Origin: Clostridia bacterium
GTDB lineage: Bacteria; Bacillota; Clostridia; Oscillospirales; Acutalibacteraceae
Length of the DNA stretch: 64,000 nucleotides
Assembly (NCBI GenBank): GCA_900755895.1
Contig: CAAEIG010000125.1
Span: forward strand, 16,643-80,642
Reading direction: 5' to 3'
The stretch's first letter is position 1, and each line of letters opens with the position of its first letter. The position numbers and the translations under genes were made by a program. Under the pieces are notes generated by a model, which saw nothing but the letters and a program-made list of their open reading frames with translations, ran no database searches and was not told the DNA's origin. Below are positions 25,297 through 34,062 of the stretch, piece by piece.

Positions 25297-25877
25297 AAGC
25301 GGCTCTGCGCAAGGAGCTTGCCGCCCGGCGGAACGCTTTGCCGGATCGGGAGGCCAAAAGCCGCGCTATTGAAAAGCAGGTGCTGGCCCTGCCGGAGTAC
25401 CTGCAAGCGGAAAGGCTGCTGCTCTATCTGAGCACCGGCAGCGAGGTGGATACCTGGGGTCTGCTGGAGAGAGCCCTGTGTCAGGGGAAGGCCGTGTTTG
25501 TCCCCCTCTGCTTGGATGGGGAGGGCCACATGGCTTTTTACCGGGTGAAATCCCGGGAGGATCTCAAAAAAGGCAGATTTGGAATCTGGGAGCCGGATCC
25601 AACGGTTTGTCCCCTTTTGGAGGAGCCGTCCGGCGCCCTTTGCCTGGTACCCGGGCTGGCCTTTGACCAGGCTGGTTACCGGCTAGGCTATGGAAAAGGA
25701 TATTATGACCGCTTTTTGGCGGCCCATGCCGTGGAGGCTGTGGGACTGTGCTATGAGGAGCTGTTGCTTCCTCAGGTGCCCCGGCAGCCCTTGGATCAGC
25801 GGGTGGGTTGGCTTGTGACGGAAGCGGGGGCGAAGGCGGCTGCGGCCCCTGGCCCAGGAAAGGAAGGCTGCGTATGA
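25284..25877 (+). CDS. 5-formyltetrahydrofolate cyclo-ligase
   Basis: Converts 5-formyl-THF to 5,10-methenyl-THF with ATP, returning folate to the one-carbon pool. The 197-aa sequence has the N-terminal helix with KAALRKELAARRNAL, YLSTGSEVDT near 50, KGRFGIWEPDP near 93 and the ATP-site loop GYRLGYGKGYYDRFL near 131. It overlaps the DJ-1 gene upstream and mltG downstream (ATGA), in a four-gene run. The context links it only loosely to thyX (folate use). Confidence 0.95.
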   Translation: MGDLKAALRKELAARRNALPDREAKSRAIEKQVLALPEYLQAERLLLYLSTGSEVDTWGLLERALCQGKAVFVPLCLDGEGHMAFYRVKSREDLKKGRFGIWEPDPTVCPLLEEPSGALCLVPGLAFDQAGYRLGYGKGYYDRFLAAHAVEAVGLCYEELLLPQVPRQPLDQRVGWLVTEAGAKAAAAPGPGKEGCV

Positions 25878-27160
25878 ACCAAGGACAGAATCCGAACGGT
25901 GGAAATCGTCCCACCGGGAACTTTAAGCTGAATATTGACCAGCGGGATTTGGCCACCGGCAACATTGACATGCCGGATCGCCGGAATCAGCCCCCTCGGC
26001 CGGAGTACTCCGTGAACAAGGCGTACATGACGGAGAAGGAGCGCCGTGCGGAGAAGAAGGCTCACAAGAAGCGCAACCGGCTGAAATCCCGGAAAAACCG
26101 GTGGATTTTCACCCTGGTGTGGCTGTGCATGGTGTTGCTGGTGTCCTTTACTCTGGCCAGCTATCTGATTCGCGGATCCAACGACTTCTTTGCCGTGGGC
26201 CGTGCCGAAGGTACCACCAGTGTCACCATTCCCGAGAATGTGACCATGGAGGAGCTGACGAAGATCCTCTATGAGGCAGGAGCTATTAAGGAACCCCAGT
26301 TCTTTGACCTCTATTGCTCCATCACAGTGGACGAGGATGAGATGGAGTACTTCCAGCCCGGCACCTACCAGCTGGAAACCAATATGGACTATCAGGATAT
26401 CATCAGCACTTTGCAGGGGGGCAGCGAGAGCAAGGAAGTGGTGTCTGTGACCTTCCCGGAGGGCGTCACTGCTCTGGAGGCCGCCGCGTTGCTGGAGGAG
26501 AACGAGGTCTGTTCCAGCGAGGATTTCCTGGCTGCCATCAACACTGCCGACTTTGACGAGTACACCATGATCGGGGAGATCACCAATGCCAGCGAGAAGT
26601 ATTTCAAGCTGGAGGGTTATCTGTTCCCGGACACCTACCAGTTCTACAAGGGTGAGGAGATCGACTCGGTGGTGAGCAAGATGCTCTATAACTTCCAGAA
26701 CCGGACCGCCGATCTGGAGGAGGATATTGCCAATTCCGGCATGACCATGGATCAGATTGTGATTCTGGCTTCCATCATTCAGCGAGAGGCAGCCAATACC
26801 CAGGATATGGCCAATGTCTCTGCGGTTCTCCACAATCGTCTGAGCTTTGGTGCGGACTACGGCATTTACAGCCTGCAGTGCGACTCCACCATGTACTATC
26901 CCTACAAGACCGCCAGCGATGTTCCTGCTGAGGGTGCCCGTGCTTACGGCAATTATGACACTTACCAGGTGCAGGGCCTGCCCGCCGGAGCCATCTGCAA
27001 TCCCGGCCTGGACGCCATTGAGGCCGCGGTGCATCCCAATACCGAGGGCGATGCTCCCTATTACCTGTACTTCTGCCACGCTGCAGACGGCACAGCCTAC
27101 TATGCTACCAATGAGGCTGACCACAACTACAACCGGCAGTTGGCCGGTCTGACGGAGTGA
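25874..27160 (+). CDS. mltG: Endolytic murein transglycosylase MltG
   Basis: Cuts nascent peptidoglycan strands at the membrane, setting glycan chain length. The long basic cytoplasmic N-terminus (1-75) precedes one transmembrane helix (about 77-98), then a LysM-like subdomain and the YceG catalytic domain: EGYLFPDTYQF near 247, the catalytic Glu in ASIIQREAANTQDM near 300 and QCDSTMYYPY near 333. It has 428 aa with this start. The ATG overlaps the preceding TGA. GAAAGGAAGG is the ribosome binding site. The U32 gene follows directly, a common Firmicute arrangement. Confidence 0.96.
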   Translation: MNQGQNPNGGNRPTGNFKLNIDQRDLATGNIDMPDRRNQPPRPEYSVNKAYMTEKERRAEKKAHKKRNRLKSRKNRWIFTLVWLCMVLLVSFTLASYLIRGSNDFFAVGRAEGTTSVTIPENVTMEELTKILYEAGAIKEPQFFDLYCSITVDEDEMEYFQPGTYQLETNMDYQDIISTLQGGSESKEVVSVTFPEGVTALEAAALLEENEVCSSEDFLAAINTADFDEYTMIGEITNASEKYFKLEGYLFPDTYQFYKGEEIDSVVSKMLYNFQNRTADLEEDIANSGMTMDQIVILASIIQREAANTQDMANVSAVLHNRLSFGADYGIYSLQCDSTMYYPYKTASDVPAEGARAYGNYDTYQVQGLPAGAICNPGLDAIEAAVHPNTEGDAPYYLYFCHAADGTAYYATNEADHNYNRQLAGLTE

Positions 27161-27165
27161 TGACT

Positions 27166-28383
27166 ATGAAACACCAAAAGCCGGAGCTGCTCTCCCCGGC
27201 TGGAGATCGAGAGCGGCTGGAGGCCGCGGTGCGCTATGGCGCGGACGCGGTGTACTTGGCGGGGAAGAGCTTTGGCATGCGCTCAGCCCCGGCCAACTTC
27301 TCCCTGGAGGAGCTGGCAGATGCCGTGGCCTATTGCCATGCCCATGGAGTAAAGGTCTATGTCACCTGCAATACTCTGCCCAGAAACGACGAGTTTGCAG
27401 AGATGCCCGCTTTTCTCTCCGCCTGCCAGGATATTGGAGTGGACGCCTTTATCATCTCCGACCTGGGGGTGCTGGCCTTGGCGAAGAAGGTGGCGCCCCA
27501 GGTGGAGCGTCATATCTCCACCCAGACGGGAATTGTCAATTACGCCGCTGCCCAGGTCTGTTGGGAGCTGGGGGCCAAGCGGGTAGTTTTAGCCCGGGAG
27601 GTGCCGCTCTCTGAGATCCAGGGGATCCGGGACAACACCGATCCCGATTTGGAGCTGGAGGCCTTTGTCCACGGAGCTATGTGCATGTCCTTTTCCGGGC
27701 GGTGCGTCATGAGCAACTATATGACCGGCAGGGATGCCAACCGGGGCCAGTGTGCCCAGCCCTGCCGCTGGGAGTACCACATCACCGAGGCTCAGCGTCC
27801 TGGGGAGGAATTCACCTTGGTCCAGGAGGAAAAGGGTGCCTACCTGTTCAATTCCAACGACATGCGGATGATCGACTGCCTTCCTCAGATGATGGAGGCA
27901 GGTGTGTCCAGCTTAAAGATCGAAGGCCGCGCCAAGTCCGCCTACTATGTGGCATGTGTCACGGCGGCGTACCGGCGGGCCATCGACTTCGTGTGGGAGC
28001 ATCCCGGTGAGCCCTTACCCCAGGATATCCTCCTGGAGACGGAGAAAATCAGCCATCGTCCCTATTCCCACGGCTTTTACTTTGGAGGCGAGCCCGGCCA
28101 GACGCTGGACCGCAGCCACTATGCCCGGGGGTATGAGCTGGTGGCCATCTGCCAGGGGAGGCAGGGAAACCTGCTTCAGCTGACCCAGCGGAACCGGTTT
28201 TTCCAAGGGCAGGAGGTGGATATCCTCCAGCCGGGGAAGCCCTCTTTTACCGCCACTCTGGACCGGATCTACAATCAGGACCGGGAGCCCATCAACGTAG
28301 CCCCTCACGCGGAGATGATGGTGTTCTGGGAAACTGACGCCCAGGTGGAAGAAGGCGCTTATTTGCGCATCAAAAAGAATTGA
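27166..28383 (+). CDS. Peptidase U32 family protein (TrhP/RlhA-like)
   Basis: A 405-aa U32 protein: PELLSPAGDRERLEAAVRYGADAVY at the N-terminus, RHISTQTGIVNYAA near 120 and the hallmark EAFVHGAMCMSFSGRC...NRGQCAQPCRW region near 165-200 with four cysteines that may bind a cluster. Members once called collagenases mostly act in RNA hydroxylation (tRNA TrhP, 23S RlhA); which applies here is uncertain. GTG 27157, ATG 27160 and ATG 27166 are all in frame; GGAG lies 8 bp before 27166. It is the last gene of the mltG operon, and a terminator follows. Confidence 0.92.
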   Translation: MKHQKPELLSPAGDRERLEAAVRYGADAVYLAGKSFGMRSAPANFSLEELADAVAYCHAHGVKVYVTCNTLPRNDEFAEMPAFLSACQDIGVDAFIISDLGVLALAKKVAPQVERHISTQTGIVNYAAAQVCWELGAKRVVLAREVPLSEIQGIRDNTDPDLELEAFVHGAMCMSFSGRCVMSNYMTGRDANRGQCAQPCRWEYHITEAQRPGEEFTLVQEEKGAYLFNSNDMRMIDCLPQMMEAGVSSLKIEGRAKSAYYVACVTAAYRRAIDFVWEHPGEPLPQDILLETEKISHRPYSHGFYFGGEPGQTLDRSHYARGYELVAICQGRQGNLLQLTQRNRFFQGQEVDILQPGKPSFTATLDRIYNQDREPINVAPHAEMMVFWETDAQVEEGAYLRIKKN

Positions 28384-28394
28384 GTTTCAACAGA

Positions 28395-28430
28395 AAAAGC
28401 TCTGCCGGTGGAAAATCCGGTGGAGCTTTT
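28395..28430 (+). terminator. Terminator after the U32 gene
   Basis: The outer stem AAAAGCTC / GAGCTTTT encloses a second GCCGG / CCGGT stem, just 11 bp after the stop codon. Confidence 0.75.
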
Positions 28431-28499
28431 GTGCGTGAAGGCTTCTGTTTTCCGACGGGAACGCATATCCTTTCCATAACCAGAGAAAGGAGCATTCCC

Positions 28500-29633
28500 A
28501 TGAAAAGATTCCGGCTTGGACTGCTTGCGGCGCTGACCTGTGCCGCGATGATACTGCCAATTCAACCTGCTCGGGCAGAGGGGCTGGAGGTCACCGCCCC
28601 TGCGGCTGTGCTGATGGACGCTGCCACCGGTACGGTGCTGTTTGAGAAAAATTCCCATGAACAAAGACCCTGTGCTTCCATCACCAAGGTGATGACCCTG
28701 TGCTTGGTGTTCGAGGCCATAGATGATGGCCGGCTCTCCCTGGGGCAGACGCTGACTGCCTCCGCCCATGCTGCATCCATGGGCGGCTCGGATATCTGGC
28801 TGGAGGAGGGGGAGCAGATGACCGTGGACGATCTGCTGAAAGCCACGGTGATTATGAGTGCCAATGATGCGGCCGTAGTGTTGGCGGAAGCGGTCTCCGG
28901 CAGCGAGGACGCCTTTGTTGCAGCCATGAACGACAAAGCCCAGGAGCTGGGGATGGAGGACACCACCTTCAAAAACTGCAACGGCCTGGACGAAGAGGGC
29001 CACCTGACCAGCGCCCATGACGTGGCATTGATGAGCCGGGAGCTGATCACCCACGAAAAGATCTACGACTATACCCTCACCTGGATGGACACTGTCCGAG
29101 GAGGGGAGACTCAGTTGGTGAACACCAATAAGCTGATCCGTTCCTATCCCGGGATCACTGGCTTGAAGACGGGCACCACCGGGGACGCGGGCAGCTGTAT
29201 TACAGCCACGGCCCAGCGGGATGGCTTGGACCTCATCGCCGTGGTGCTGGGGGCGGACTCCACTGACCACCGTTTCCAGGACGCCGCAGCCCTGCTGGAT
29301 TACGGCTTTGCCGGTTGGCAAAGCGTGCAGCCGGAATCCCCCGCATTGGAGCCGGTCCCCGTCCAGAAGGGTATGGAGGAGTTTGTCAATCCAGTTATAG
29401 GGGAGGTTCCCAAGCTGCTGCTTCAGGCGGGCAACGCCGGGGAGGTGGAGCAGCAGGTGACCTATCAGGAGCTGGTGGCGCCGGTAAAGCAAGGGGACGT
29501 GATTGGTCAAGTGACCTACCGGCTGGGCGGTGAGACCTTGGCAGAGGTGGAACTCACTGCGGAAACGGATGTGGAAGCTATCACTTTTTCCTCGGCTTTG
29601 GGATGGCTGCTGCAGGGGCTGTTCACCTTGTGA
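28500..29633 (+). CDS. D-alanyl-D-alanine carboxypeptidase (PBP5/DacF type)
   Basis: Secreted penicillin-binding protein of 377 aa that trims the terminal D-Ala of peptidoglycan stems. The signal peptide (1-27) ends in ARA. The serine motif SITK is near 61-64, SAN near 120-122 and KTGTTG near 222. A C-terminal beta domain follows, with a final hydrophobic helix (about 360-377, LGWLLQGLF) likely holding the protein at the membrane. AGAAAGGAG precedes the ATG. It is transcribed alone between terminators and the pgi promoter. Confidence 0.95.
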   Translation: MKRFRLGLLAALTCAAMILPIQPARAEGLEVTAPAAVLMDAATGTVLFEKNSHEQRPCASITKVMTLCLVFEAIDDGRLSLGQTLTASAHAASMGGSDIWLEEGEQMTVDDLLKATVIMSANDAAVVLAEAVSGSEDAFVAAMNDKAQELGMEDTTFKNCNGLDEEGHLTSAHDVALMSRELITHEKIYDYTLTWMDTVRGGETQLVNTNKLIRSYPGITGLKTGTTGDAGSCITATAQRDGLDLIAVVLGADSTDHRFQDAAALLDYGFAGWQSVQPESPALEPVPVQKGMEEFVNPVIGEVPKLLLQAGNAGEVEQQVTYQELVAPVKQGDVIGQVTYRLGGETLAEVELTAETDVEAITFSSALGWLLQGLFTL

Positions 29634-29676
29634 CGAGACAATTTTTTAACTTTTCTGGAAATAGTGCGGTATAAAC

Positions 29677-29705
29677 TTGCAAAACCCCTCAACTTATTGT
29701 AGAAT
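29677..29705 (+). promoter_or_regulatory. Promoter of pgi
   Basis: TTGCAA (29677-29682), a 17-bp spacer, and TAGAAT (29700-29705), leaving a leader of about 90 nt before the pgi ATG. Confidence 0.75.
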
Positions 29706-29730
29706 AGAAGCACAAAGAACGGCGTCCCCT

Positions 29731-29763
29731 CCTCCCGCGGTGGGAGGCCGGACAGTGTTCCGG
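29731..29763 (+). other. Two tandem hairpins in the pgi leader
   Basis: CCTCCC / GGGAGG (29731-29747) is followed at once by CCGGA / TCCGG (29748-29763), inside the 5' untranslated region. No U tract follows, so they look like leader structure (stability or translation control) rather than a terminator. Confidence 0.5.
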
Positions 29764-29801
29764 GGCCGGGGGATCACGATAAAACCAAGGAGGTTTTTGC
29801 A

Positions 29802-31142
29802 ATGCCGCTGAAATTGGAAGCCGGTTATTTGAATGGTTTTGTTTCTCAGCATGAGTATGAGGCCATTGCGCCCCAGGTGAAAACCGCTCATGAGCAGCTC
29901 ATGGCCAAGACGGGTATGGGCAATGATTTTTTGGGCTGGGTGGATCTGCCCACTCAGTATGATAAGGAGGAATTTGCCCGCATCAAGGCAGCCGCCAAGA
30001 AGATCCAGGGCAATTCCGACGTGTTTGTGGTCATCGGCATCGGCGGGTCTTATCTGGGCGCCCGTGCCGCCATTGAGTTTTTGAAGTCTGAAAAGTACAA
30101 CGACCTGCGCAAGGATACCCCCGCTATCTACTTTGCGGGCAACAGCATCAGCTCCACCGCTTTGGCCGAGCTGGTCGCCATCTGCGAGGGGAAGGACATC
30201 TCCATCAACATGATCTCCAAATCCGGCACCACCACGGAGCCGGCCATTGCCTTCCGGGTGTTCCGGGAGCTTTTGGAGAAAAAGTACGGTAAGGAAGGTG
30301 CTCGGGAGCGCATCTTCTGCACCACTGACAAGGCTCGGGGCACTTTGAAGCACCTGGCTGACGAAGAGGGCTATGAGACCTTTGTGGTGCCCGATGATGT
30401 GGGCGGCCGCTACTCCGTGCTCACCGCTGTGGGCCTGCTGCCCATCGCTGTGGCCGGTGCCGATATTGACGCTCTGATGGCTGGCGCTGCTAAGGCCATG
30501 GAGAAGTACAACGATCCTTCCCTGGATAACAACGACTGTTACAAGTATGCGGCAATCCGCAACATTCTTTACAATAAGGGCAAGTGCACCGAGGTCATGG
30601 TCAGCTATGAGCCCTGCTACGCCATGATGAACGAGTGGTGGAAGCAGCTCTACGGCGAGAGCGAGGGCAAGGACAATAAGGGCCTGTTCCCCGCATCCGT
30701 TGTGTTCTCCACTGACCTGCACTCCCTGGGCCAGTATATTCAGGATGGCCGCCGCACCCTGTTTGAGACCGTGGTGCTCATTGACGAGCCTAAGCACCAG
30801 ATCACCCTGGGCAAGGATCCCACCGATGTGGACGGCCTGAACTACCTGGAGGGCCGCACCATGGCCTTCATCAACGAGAAGGCTTTTGAGGGCACTGTGT
30901 TGGCTCACAACGACGGCGGCGTACCCAATGTGGTCATTCACGCCAGCGATTTCTCCGAGGACACCCTGGGCCAGCTGATCTACTTCTTTGAGAAGGCCTG
31001 CGCCATTTCCGGCTATCTGCTGGGTGTCAATCCCTTTGACCAGCCCGGTGTGGAGAGCTATAAGAAGAATATGTTTGCCCTGCTGGGCAAGCCCGGCTAT
31101 GAGGAGGCCAAGGCGGAGCTGGAGAAGCGTCTCTCCCGCTGA
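29802..31142 (+). CDS. pgi: Glucose-6-phosphate isomerase
   Basis: Interconverts glucose-6-P and fructose-6-P in the cytoplasm. The 446-aa length is that of the Firmicute/archaeal-like bacterial type. VVIGIGGSYLGARAAIEFL near 77 and FAGNSISSTALAELV near 112 bind substrate, SKSGTTTEPAIAFRVFR is near 138, and the C-terminal catalytic Lys is in FDQPGVESYKKNMF near 414. AAGGAGG precedes the ATG. It has its own promoter and is followed by a small P-loop gene. Confidence 0.98.
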   Translation: MPLKLEAGYLNGFVSQHEYEAIAPQVKTAHEQLMAKTGMGNDFLGWVDLPTQYDKEEFARIKAAAKKIQGNSDVFVVIGIGGSYLGARAAIEFLKSEKYNDLRKDTPAIYFAGNSISSTALAELVAICEGKDISINMISKSGTTTEPAIAFRVFRELLEKKYGKEGARERIFCTTDKARGTLKHLADEEGYETFVVPDDVGGRYSVLTAVGLLPIAVAGADIDALMAGAAKAMEKYNDPSLDNNDCYKYAAIRNILYNKGKCTEVMVSYEPCYAMMNEWWKQLYGESEGKDNKGLFPASVVFSTDLHSLGQYIQDGRRTLFETVVLIDEPKHQITLGKDPTDVDGLNYLEGRTMAFINEKAFEGTVLAHNDGGVPNVVIHASDFSEDTLGQLIYFFEKACAISGYLLGVNPFDQPGVESYKKNMFALLGKPGYEEAKAELEKRLSR

Positions 31143-31208
31143 GGGCAACCATTTGCTGACCCCCGCTCCCCTGGGGCGGAAGAATAAAAAATAAAGGAGA
31201 GTTGTAGA

Positions 31209-31622
31209 ATGATTACTCTTTTGACTGGCAAAAAAGGCTCCGGCAAGACCAAGAAGCTCATCGACATGGCCAACGCTGCTGTGGAGAAGTCCAATGGCAA
31301 CGTGGTGGTGATTGAGAAGGGTCTGAAGCTTACCTATGATATTTCCCACAATGCCCGTTTAATCGACATTGACGCCTATGATGTGCAGGGCGGCAAGGGC
31401 CTGTATGGGTTCCTGGCAGGCATTTGCGCTGGTAACTATGACGTCACCGATGTCTTTGTGGATTCCACTTTGAAGATCACTGGCACCGGAGCTGAGGTGC
31501 TGGCCCCCCTGGTTGAGGAGCTCAAGCACCTCTCCGAGGAGTCCAAGGCCAACTTTGTGCTTTCTATCTCTGCTGCTGACGAGGAGATCCCCGAGAGCGT
31601 GCGGGATTGCGTGGCGAAATAA
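31209..31622 (+). CDS. Small P-loop NTPase of unknown function
   Basis: A 137-aa cytoplasmic protein. A Walker A motif, LLTGKKGSGKTKKLI, sits at the very N-terminus, and VTDVFVDSTLKITG near 80 could serve as a Walker B region. The size and plan match short clostridial ATP-binding proteins sometimes labelled PilT-like, but nothing ties it to pili. AAAGGAG precedes the ATG. It follows pgi by 66 bp and ends at a strong terminator, so it is probably the second gene of the pgi transcript. Confidence 0.8.
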   Translation: MITLLTGKKGSGKTKKLIDMANAAVEKSNGNVVVIEKGLKLTYDISHNARLIDIDAYDVQGGKGLYGFLAGICAGNYDVTDVFVDSTLKITGTGAEVLAPLVEELKHLSEESKANFVLSISAADEEIPESVRDCVAK

Positions 31623-31643
31623 GCCTGGGATTTTGAGAAAAGG

Positions 31644-31676
31644 GGCTGTTGCAAAAGGCGCAACAGCCCTCTTTTG
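31644..31676 (+). terminator. Terminator after the P-loop gene
   Basis: The 10-bp stem GGGCTGTTGC / GCAACAGCCC (31644-31670) is followed by TCTTTTG. Confidence 0.88.
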
Positions 31677-31700
31677 TGCCCGTCAGGGTGCAAAAAGAGC

Positions 31701-31729
31701 TTGACAATAGAAACGGCCTTTATTATAAT
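31701..31729 (+). promoter_or_regulatory. Perfect sigma-A promoter for yceD-rpmF
   Basis: Exact consensus TTGACA (31701-31706) and TATAAT (31724-31729) with a 17-bp spacer, 27 bp before the yceD start. A promoter this strong fits a ribosomal-protein operon. Confidence 0.95.
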
Positions 31730-31756
31730 ATATCAGTACGGCATGAAGGTGGAGTT

Positions 31757-32248
31757 ATGACCATAGATCTTCGCAAATATTATCTTGGCGCCAGCGAAAC
31801 GCTGGAGTGGGAAATGGATCTTTCCGAAATGGAATTGGGCGGTGTCAAGCCGTTTTGTGCGCCGGTAAAGGTTCATGCAGAGCTAAAAGGTTCGCCCGCA
31901 TCGGTGGAGCTGAGCGGTTGGGCAGTCTATACCATGACCATGCCCTGTGACCGCTGTTTTGAGCTGACTACCCAAGAGCACAAGCTGGACCTGTTCCACA
32001 CCGTGGTGCGGGAGCTCAGCGACGAAGAGGACAACGACGGGGAGTTTGTTCTGGCGCCGGATGATACGCTGGATCTGGACGAGCTGCTCACGGAGGATCT
32101 GTTGTTGGATGTACCCAGCAAATTTCTCTGTTCCCCGGACTGTAAGGGATTGTGTCCCAGCTGTGGCAAGAACCTGAATCATGGGGATTGCGATTGTCAG
32201 CAAGACACGGTGGATCCCAGACTGGCCATCCTGAAGGAGCTGCTATAA
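31757..32248 (+). CDS. yceD: YceD/DUF177 family protein
   Basis: A 163-aa DUF177 protein. MPCDRCFEL near 65 and the C-terminal CSPDCKGLCPSCGKNLN near 129-145 contain the paired cysteines typical of this family. In bacteria yceD nearly always precedes rpmF, and the protein is linked to 23S rRNA/50S biogenesis. GGTGGAG precedes the ATG. The rpmF gene follows 113 bp later under the same strong promoter. Confidence 0.93.
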   Translation: MTIDLRKYYLGASETLEWEMDLSEMELGGVKPFCAPVKVHAELKGSPASVELSGWAVYTMTMPCDRCFELTTQEHKLDLFHTVVRELSDEEDNDGEFVLAPDDTLDLDELLTEDLLLDVPSKFLCSPDCKGLCPSCGKNLNHGDCDCQQDTVDPRLAILKELL

Positions 32249-32361
32249 GGCGGCGAAAGCTTGTGCCGGACAAGTTGTGTGAAAACTGAACTGTAAGGTT
32301 TGCGATTGTGAGCCTTGCGGCAGGAATATCATCCCCCAGAGATGAAGGAGGTGTACCCCAA

Positions 32362-32544
32362 ATGGCAGTACCCAAGAGGAAAGTATCCAGCGCTCGGCAG
32401 AATAAGCGGCGTTCCAATGTGTGGAAGCTCCAGGCTCCCGCCCTTATGAGATGCCCCCAGTGCGGCGAGTATAAGGCACCTCACAGAGTTTGCGGCAATT
32501 GCGGCTACTACAACGGCCGTGCCGTGGTGAAGAAGGACGCTTAA
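32362..32544 (+). CDS. rpmF: 50S ribosomal protein L32
   Basis: A 60-residue L32. The opening MAVPKRKVSSARQNKRRSN is the family signature and CPQC...CGNC (near residues 31-47) is the zinc-binding ribbon of the C+ form. The start at 32362 has AAGGAGGTG 9 bp upstream; the open frame extends further upstream but lacks family similarity there. A terminator follows the gene. Confidence 0.98.
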   Translation: MAVPKRKVSSARQNKRRSNVWKLQAPALMRCPQCGEYKAPHRVCGNCGYYNGRAVVKKDA

Positions 32545-32561
32545 ATTTGTTGGTATGCTGA

Positions 32562-32599
32562 GAAGGGAACGCGGGCCATGCGCTCCCTTCTTTATTTTT
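32562..32599 (+). terminator. Terminator of the yceD-rpmF operon
   Basis: The stem GAAGGGA / TCCCTTC (32562-32590), with an inner GCG/CGC pairing, is followed by TTTATTTTT. Confidence 0.85.
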
Positions 32600-32644
32600 A
32601 CCGGCAGGTTTTGTGGGAACCTGTCGGAAGAGGAGGCTGGGAAA

Positions 32645-34000
32645 ATGGCGGTAAAGATTGACGGCGTGGCGGAGAAGAGCCGGGCACAGCGGGCGGGCAT
32701 TCAGCCCGGGGACGTGCTGGTGTCCATCAACGGTCATGAGATTGTGGACGTGCTGGACTACCGCTTTTTTGAGACCGAGCGGGAACTGCGTCTGTCCCTG
32801 ACCCGGGAGGGAGCGCCCTATGAGGTAGAGCTGGTAAAACCCCAGTACGCGGAGATCGGGCTGGAATTTTCCACCTACCTCATGGACGAGCAACGCTCCT
32901 GCCGGAACAAGTGCATCTTCTGCTTTATCGACCAGCTGCCCCGGGGCATGCGGAAGACCCTGTACTTCAAGGACGATGATGACCGGCTGTCCTTCTTGTT
33001 TGGCAACTACATCACCCTGACCAATATCGACGACCGGGAAGTGGACCGCATCTTGCAAATGCACATCAGCCCCATCAATGTGTCGGTCCACACCATGGAC
33101 CCGGAGCTGCGGTGTAAGATGATGCACAACCGTTTCGCCGGGGATTCCCTCCGGCACCTGTACCGGTTAGCCCAGGGCGGGATCAAGCTCAACTGTCAGA
33201 TTGTCCTGTGTCCCGGGGTCAATGACGGCCCGGCTTTGGAGCACACCCTGGAGGAGTTCTGGTCCTTGGGGGAAGGGCTCCTCAGTGTGGCCTGCGTGCC
33301 GGTGGGCCTGACCCGCTATCGGGAGGGTTTGTACCCCCTGACCCCCTTCAACCAGCAGACAGCCGGGGAAGCCCTGGACATTCTGGAGCGTTGGGGTGAC
33401 CGGTGGAAGCAGGAGCGGGGCAGCCGGGTGGTGTACGGCTCGGACGAGCTGTACTTGTTGGCCCAGCGGCCCATCCCGCCCCTGGAGTTCTACGAGGACT
33501 TCCCCCAGATCGAAAACGGCGTGGGGATGCTGCGGAACCTCCAGGACGAGTTTGACTGGGCTTTGGAGGATCTAGAACTGCCGGACCTGCCCCGGAAGGT
33601 GACCATTCCCACCGGGGAGTGCGGGTATGCTTTCCTGAACCAGCTCCTTGACGGATTGCGGCAGAAATGCCATAATATTAGTATTGACCTGGTGCCGGTG
33701 AAGAACGACTTTTTTGGCGGCACGGTGAACGTCACCGGCCTGTTGACGGGCCAGGATATTTTGAAGAACCTCAAAGGCCGGGACCTGGGGGACCAGGTGC
33801 TTTTGGCCACCAATATGCTCAGGGCTGGGGAGGATGTGTTCCTGGACGACATGACCGTGGAGCAGCTCTCTCAGCAGCTGGGGGTCCCCGCAGTGCGGGT
33901 GGGTCCCACGGGGGAGGCGCTGGTGTGCGCTATCGTTGGTCTGCCTGCCCCGGAAACGCCGGGTTATAACCCCTATGAGGGTGCTTGGGAGCATCGCTGA
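32645..34000 (+). CDS. DUF512 family radical-SAM-like protein with N-terminal PDZ domain
   Basis: A 451-aa protein. The N-terminal PDZ-like region (residues 1-62, GIQPGDVLVSINGHEI) is followed by the iron-sulphur motif CRNKCIFCF near 84-92 (CX3CX2C, radical SAM type) and the DUF512 C-terminal domain (about 220-435, PTGECGYAF near 320 and PVKNDFFGGTVNVTGLLTG-type region near 350). The reaction is unknown. The gene usually stands next to der, as here. GGAGGCTGGGAAA precedes the ATG. Confidence 0.92.
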   Translation: MAVKIDGVAEKSRAQRAGIQPGDVLVSINGHEIVDVLDYRFFETERELRLSLTREGAPYEVELVKPQYAEIGLEFSTYLMDEQRSCRNKCIFCFIDQLPRGMRKTLYFKDDDDRLSFLFGNYITLTNIDDREVDRILQMHISPINVSVHTMDPELRCKMMHNRFAGDSLRHLYRLAQGGIKLNCQIVLCPGVNDGPALEHTLEEFWSLGEGLLSVACVPVGLTRYREGLYPLTPFNQQTAGEALDILERWGDRWKQERGSRVVYGSDELYLLAQRPIPPLEFYEDFPQIENGVGMLRNLQDEFDWALEDLELPDLPRKVTIPTGECGYAFLNQLLDGLRQKCHNISIDLVPVKNDFFGGTVNVTGLLTGQDILKNLKGRDLGDQVLLATNMLRAGEDVFLDDMTVEQLSQQLGVPAVRVGPTGEALVCAIVGLPAPETPGYNPYEGAWEHR

Positions 34001-34062
34001 GGAAGTTCAAATCATACAGGGGGCGCGCCCCTGTTTCCATAGTAGAAAGGATGGACGGGAAT

